Assembly: GCA_963718745.1 (NCBI GenBank)
Contig: OY970370.1
Location: 2,356,001-2,420,000 of the forward strand
Length of the DNA stretch: 64,000 nucleotides
Reading direction: 5' to 3'
DNA from: Fermentibacter sp963718745 [NCBI: Candidatus Fermentibacterota bacterium]
GTDB lineage: Bacteria; Fermentibacterota; Fermentibacteria; Fermentibacterales
Shown: positions 60,420 to 64,000 of the stretch, one piece after another
Layout of the letters: every line of letters starts with the position of its first letter
Position numbering within the stretch: position 1 is the stretch's first letter
Notes under the pieces: model-generated
Databases searched by the model: none
The model's input: only the letters and a program-made list of their open reading frames with translations
What the model was told of the DNA's origin: nothing
Program-made: the position numbers and the translations under genes

Positions 60420-62260
60420 TGGGCCTGCTCGAGGGAATCCGGGGGCCTGCGGATGTCGCCGCGCTGGACATGGACCAGAGGATCCTGCTGGCGGCGGAGA
60501 TACGGAAGCGGCTCGTCGAAGTCGTCTGCCGCAACGGAGGACACCTGGCCTCGAGCCTCGGGGTGGTGGAGCTGACCCTGGCGCTCCTTTCCGTGTACGA
60601 GCCCCCCCGGGACAAGATCGTATGGGACGTCGGCCACCAGAGCTATCCCTACAAGCTGCTGACGGGCCGTTCCGACAGATTCGATTCGATAAGGACCGAG
60701 GGCGGCCTCAGCGGCTTCCCGAAGAGGGACGAGAGCCCGTTCGACGCATTCGGCACCGGGCACAGCTCCACAGCGATAAGCGCCGCGCTCGGATTCGCCC
60801 TGGCCCGCGACATCTCAGGTTCCGGGGGAAGAGTGGTAGCCGTGGTGGGCGATGGAGCCATGTCTGGCGGAATGGCTCTCGAGGGTCTCAACAACCTGGG
60901 CCAGTCCAACACCGACATGACCCTGATCCTGAACGACAACGAGATGTCCATCTCGCCCAACGTCGGGGCGCTCTCCAGACACCTCGCCAAGCTGATCACC
61001 GATCCCACATACAACAGGGCGAGGGACGAGATCTGGAACCTGCTGGGGCGCTTCCCCAACGTGCGGGAGAGGGTGAGGCGGGCGGGACATCTCGCCGGCA
61101 CCGCTCTGAAGAAGACGCTGGTCTCAGGGAAGACCATCTTCGACGATTTCGAAGTCAGGTACATCGGACCCATCCCCGGTCACGACCTGGCTGTGCTGAC
61201 CGCCGTCATCGAGAGGGCGGCGAAGCTCAGAGGACCCGTACTGATCCATGTCGTGACCCGGAAGGGCAAGGGTTACGAACCCGCCGAGTGCGATTCGACA
61301 CACTGGCACGGCATCTCGGGAGGCACCGGACAGGCGTCCGGCACGTCATTCACAGAGGCCTTCTCGGACGTGATGGTCCGGCTCGGCGACTCCGATCCGA
61401 GGATAGTCGCAGTAACTGCCGCAATGCGTGACGGGACCGGTCTTTCTGCATTCGCCGAGAGGTTCCCCGGGAGATTCTTCGACGTGGGGATCGCCGAGCA
61501 GCATGCAGTTACTTTCGCATGCGGCCTCGCCTTCGGAGGGCTGAAACCCGTCGTCGCCATCTACAGCACTTTCATGCAGCGTGCACTGGACCAGCTCATC
61601 CACGATGCCGCGCTCCAGCGGGCGCCCGTCGTCTTCGCGCTCGACCGCGCGGGATTCGTAGGAGAGGACGGACCCACCCACCACGGAGTCTTCGACCTAT
61701 CCCTGATCCTGCCCGTTCCATCCGTGCGAGTGGCGAGCCCCAGGGACTGCCCGATGCTCGCCAGGCTGCTCGAGACTGCTGTCACATTCTCGGAATACCC
61801 GACCGTGATCAGATATCCGCGAGGCGCAGGACCTGCAGATCTTCCTGCTCCGCCGGACGAGGTGCTGCCCGGTTGCGGCCAGCTCCTGCGCGAAGGGTCG
61901 GACCTCGCGATAGTCGCCTGCGGCACGACGGCCGGGGCAGCCCTGCTGGCCGCCGGAGCACTCAGGGAAGAGGGCTTCGAGGTCGCCGTCTATGATCCCG
62001 TATGGCTCAAGCCCGCTCCCGAGGAGGAGATCAAGCTCCTGGCCAGGAGGTGCGGCCGGGTCCTGACGACGGAGGACGGGTCCGTCAGGGGCGGCTTCGG
62101 TGAATACCTCGCCTCGCTCCTCTCCTCTGAAGGGATCCGCGTCGCCTCCGTCGGGATACCCGACGCATTCCAGCCGCATGCGCCGAGGAGCAGGCTGCTC
62201 GCATCCGCCGGCCTCGACCCTGCGGGCATCGCTCGAGCCGCAAGGAGGATGCTCGCATGA
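60419..62260 (+). CDS. dxs: 1-Deoxy-D-xylulose-5-phosphate synthase
   Basis: 613 residues. HLASSLGVVELTLAL, thiamine diphosphate motif GDGAMSGGMALEGLNN, DEDGPTHHGVFDL-type (GEDGPTHHGVFD), and the C-terminal TEDGSVRGGFGEYL. First enzyme of the MEP pathway, so isoprenoids here come by that route. ATG 60419 in TGATG. Confidence 0.96.
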   Translation: MGLLEGIRGPADVAALDMDQRILLAAEIRKRLVEVVCRNGGHLASSLGVVELTLALLSVYEPPRDKIVWDVGHQSYPYKLLTGRSDRFDSIRTEGGLSGFPKRDESPFDAFGTGHSSTAISAALGFALARDISGSGGRVVAVVGDGAMSGGMALEGLNNLGQSNTDMTLILNDNEMSISPNVGALSRHLAKLITDPTYNRARDEIWNLLGRFPNVRERVRRAGHLAGTALKKTLVSGKTIFDDFEVRYIGPIPGHDLAVLTAVIERAAKLRGPVLIHVVTRKGKGYEPAECDSTHWHGISGGTGQASGTSFTEAFSDVMVRLGDSDPRIVAVTAAMRDGTGLSAFAERFPGRFFDVGIAEQHAVTFACGLAFGGLKPVVAIYSTFMQRALDQLIHDAALQRAPVVFALDRAGFVGEDGPTHHGVFDLSLILPVPSVRVASPRDCPMLARLLETAVTFSEYPTVIRYPRGAGPADLPAPPDEVLPGCGQLLREGSDLAIVACGTTAGAALLAAGALREEGFEVAVYDPVWLKPAPEEEIKLLARRCGRVLTTEDGSVRGGFGEYLASLLSSEGIRVASVGIPDAFQPHAPRSRLLASAGLDPAGIARAARRMLA

Positions 62261-63094
62261 AGCCCTCTGCCATTCTGCTCTATACCGAGAGCTGCCGCCC
62301 CCCGGAGGACGAGGTGCTCGAACAGTTCGAGAGGGCAGCCCACCGTGCGGGGCTCGACGTCGAAGTCGTCGGCGGATGGGAGGACGGGCTCTTCCCGGCC
62401 CCCTGCTGCGGCAGACCGGGTAGGAGTCGTCCTCGGCGGGGACGGGACCATACTCAGGGGTCTGGATCTCTTCATGGAGCACGGGATCCCCTCGTTCGGC
62501 ATTAACATGGGCCACCTCGGATACCTCGCATCGGCCGAGCCCGACGAGATAGACACGGTCATGAACAGGCTCGCCGGGGGAGACTTCCTGGTCGACCTCC
62601 TCCCCGTCCTTACCGGACGGATGCCCGACGGCTCCGGGATCAGGGCGATCAACGACATCTGCCTCAACAGGGCGCTGTCGGGCGGCATGCTCCACCTCCT
62701 CATCCATTCCGGGGAGGAGCCCATCGCCAGGATAGCCGGAGACGGAGTCGTCGTCTCCACGCCCGTCGGCTCGACGGCGTACGCGCTCTCGGCCGGAGGT
62801 CCGATCCTCGATCCCGGCCTGCCTGCGATCCTCATGGTCCCGCTCTGCGCGCACCAGCTCGCGATAAGACCCATCGTCTTCCCGCCCGAGTCCGTGCTGA
62901 CGGTCACGGCGAGCTGGGTCAGGGGCGACGGTCCGGTAGTGAGCGCGGACGGCAGACCGGTCATGGTCCTCGAACAGGGTGCGGCTGTCCGCATCGAGCT
63001 CTCCGGCGGCCACTGCCCGGTGATCAGATTCAGACCGGGGAACGGTTTCTACGAGAAGCTCGGCAGGAAGTTCGGATGGGGGGTCAGGGGCTGA
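62257..63094 (+). CDS. nadK: NAD kinase, split by an apparent 1-nt frameshift
   Basis: The first ~48 codons (frame of ATG 62257) and the rest from about 62404 are in different frames. Removing one C from CCCCC at 62399-62403 gives a continuous protein of about 278 residues: LFPAPAAADRVGVVLGGDGT, then GINMGHLGYLA and STPVGSTAYALSAGGPIL. GGDGT is the ATP site. The kinase is essential in almost all bacteria and no second copy is seen, so this is most likely a sequencing error at the C run, or else slippage or a recent mutation. It overlaps dxs as ATGA. Confidence 0.9.
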
Positions 63095-63095
63095 G

Positions 63096-64000
63096 ATGCT
63101 CTGCAGCCTCAGATTGAGGAACATCGCCACCATCAGCGACACTACGCTGGATCTGGACGAAGGTCTCAACGTCCTGACGGGCGAGACCGGCGCAGGCAAG
63201 TCGATCCTCGTCGACGGCCTCCTCCTCGCCCTGGGGGAGAGGGCCGACCATTCCATAGTCAGGCCGGGGGAGAGGCTCGCGACCGTCGAGGCCGTCTTCC
63301 TGGAAGGCGGCCGGGAGGTCCTGGTCCGCAGGGAGGTCTACTCCTCGGGCAGGAGCAGGATCCTTCTGGACGACGAGCTGACCGACCTCGAGACAGCCCG
63401 GGACAGGATGAGCGAACTCGTCGACCTGCACACGCAGCGCTCGACACCCGCCCTGCTCTCCAGGCGCACCCAGCAGGCCTTCCTGGACTCCCGCGCAGGC
63501 TGCCTCGAGCTGGCCGCAGCAGTCAGGACCCTCCACAGGAGGATCGGGCAGATAGATCAGAGGGCCGAAGCGATAACGCAAGCCCTGGGTGCCTCGGCAT
63601 CCCGGAGGGAGATCCTGGAGTTCGAGGAGTCGGCGCTTCGCGAGCTGGCCCCATCGCGCGAGGAGTACCTGGGGCTGACCGAGCGCAGGCGCGCGCTGGA
63701 GAAGGGCATGCGGCTGGTCGAATCACTCTCGGCTCTCTCCGGACTGCTGTCCTCGGACGGGGGCGGCCTGCAGAAGGCTCTCCGCGACTGCAGGACGGAC
63801 CTCGAGAAATCCGGAGGCCGTCAGGAGATAACCGATCTGCTGAAGGAGGCCGAGATAGCCCTGGAAGAGGCCGCAAGGCTCTGCGCATCCGAGCTCGGGC
63901 CGGAAGACGGCGCCTGGGACGTCCCGCGGATCGATGCCCGCCTGGACGAGTACGGCCGGCTTCTCGGGCGCTACGGCGGCGACATCGAACGCCTCCTCGC
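63096..64000 (+). CDS. recN: DNA repair protein RecN, 3'-partial
   Basis: The window ends inside the gene (about 301 of ~550 codons). LRNIATISDTTLDLDEGLNV and Walker A TGETGAGKSILVDGLLLALG are RecN, followed by the coiled-coil arm (EYLGLTERRRALEKGMRL). SMC-like ATPase of double-strand break repair. One nt after nadK, the usual nadK-recN order. Confidence 0.95.
   Translation, partial: MLCSLRLRNIATISDTTLDLDEGLNVLTGETGAGKSILVDGLLLALGERADHSIVRPGERLATVEAVFLEGGREVLVRREVYSSGRSRILLDDELTDLETARDRMSELVDLHTQRSTPALLSRRTQQAFLDSRAGCLELAAAVRTLHRRIGQIDQRAEAITQALGASASRREILEFEESALRELAPSREEYLGLTERRRALEKGMRLVESLSALSGLLSSDGGGLQKALRDCRTDLEKSGGRQEITDLLKEAEIALEEAARLCASELGPEDGAWDVPRIDARLDEYGRLLGRYGGDIERLL

Noticed and set aside
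62257-62505. Programmed +1 frameshift in nadK
   Set aside because: No slow or stop codon at the shift, and a homopolymer explains the shift more simply; kept as a finding but not as recoding.

Overview
This is a dense, GC-rich window (I estimate mid-60s % GC by eye) from a Gram-negative-type bacterium. It carries about 60 protein genes, one tRNA, one MITE-like element and one short tandem repeat array. There are no rRNA genes, CRISPR arrays, transposases or phage genes. Envelope genes (MreBCD/PBP2/RodA, Lgt, LspA, several lipoproteins, a YjbH-like barrel protein and an M1 peptidase with a barrel-like C-terminus) point to a diderm. Arg is very often AGG and Ile often ATA, which is unusual at this GC. 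Gene content and style resemble uncultivated FCB-type lineages such as Fermentibacterota, but I cannot verify that and it is a low-confidence guess.

Layout. 1-4.2 kb: a PAS/kinase-like/receiver protein, an MgtC-family protein, a patatin-like lipase and an ankyrin protein. 4.2-6.5 kb (minus): an HD phosphohydrolase and a nucleotidyltransferase-like protein. 6.6-8.5 kb: a PHP phosphoesterase, a small helical protein and a lipoprotein with an unusual start. 8.7-16.7 kb: the rod-shape operon mreB-mreC-mreD-PBP2-rodA, then lgt, comF and a membrane protein. 16.7-27.4 kb: dnaE, a barrel protein, an M29 aminopeptidase, Trm112-like and YggU-like proteins, a PNP-like protein, ileS, lspA and carbamate kinase. 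27.4-30.6 kb: an Orn/Lys/Arg decarboxylase and an EamA transporter. A 291-bp inverted-repeat element at 30.6-30.9 kb supplies the last codons of both flanking convergent genes. 30.9-53.2 kb is more accessory: a GNAT-like protein and a stand-alone cNMP-binding protein, a three-repeat lipoprotein, a KamA-type radical SAM protein, a prolyl oligopeptidase, a SIMPL protein, a 1259-residue protein laid out like mammalian soluble adenylyl cyclase, a DUF134/NifX/methyltransferase cluster, a ferritin-like protein, an M1 peptidase, a GT-C-like membrane protein, a dual-specificity phosphatase, hemerythrin and MOSC genes. 53.3-64 kb is housekeeping: tRNA-Val(GAC), thrS-infC-rpmI-rplT, a coiled-coil protein, zapA, rny-ymdB, a prenyl synthase, dxs, nadK (with an apparent 1-nt frameshift) and the start of recN.

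Genes are tightly coupled. Stop/start overlaps of the form NTGA (ATGA, TTGA, CTGA) or TGATG are common, and GGAGG-type Shine-Dalgarno sites are strong and frequent. Against that background, four genes appear to begin at codons other than ATG, GTG or TTG: infC at ATC, a methyltransferase at ATA, a lipoprotein at ATT or CTG, and a YggU-family gene at CTG. In two of them the conserved N-terminal region lies upstream of every canonical start. Because IF3, the infC product, is the factor that discriminates against such codons, this set is the most interesting hypothesis in the window. The other leading items are the sAC-like cyclase, the MITE that fuses to two genes, and a PNP-fold protein that seems to have lost its catalytic residues.
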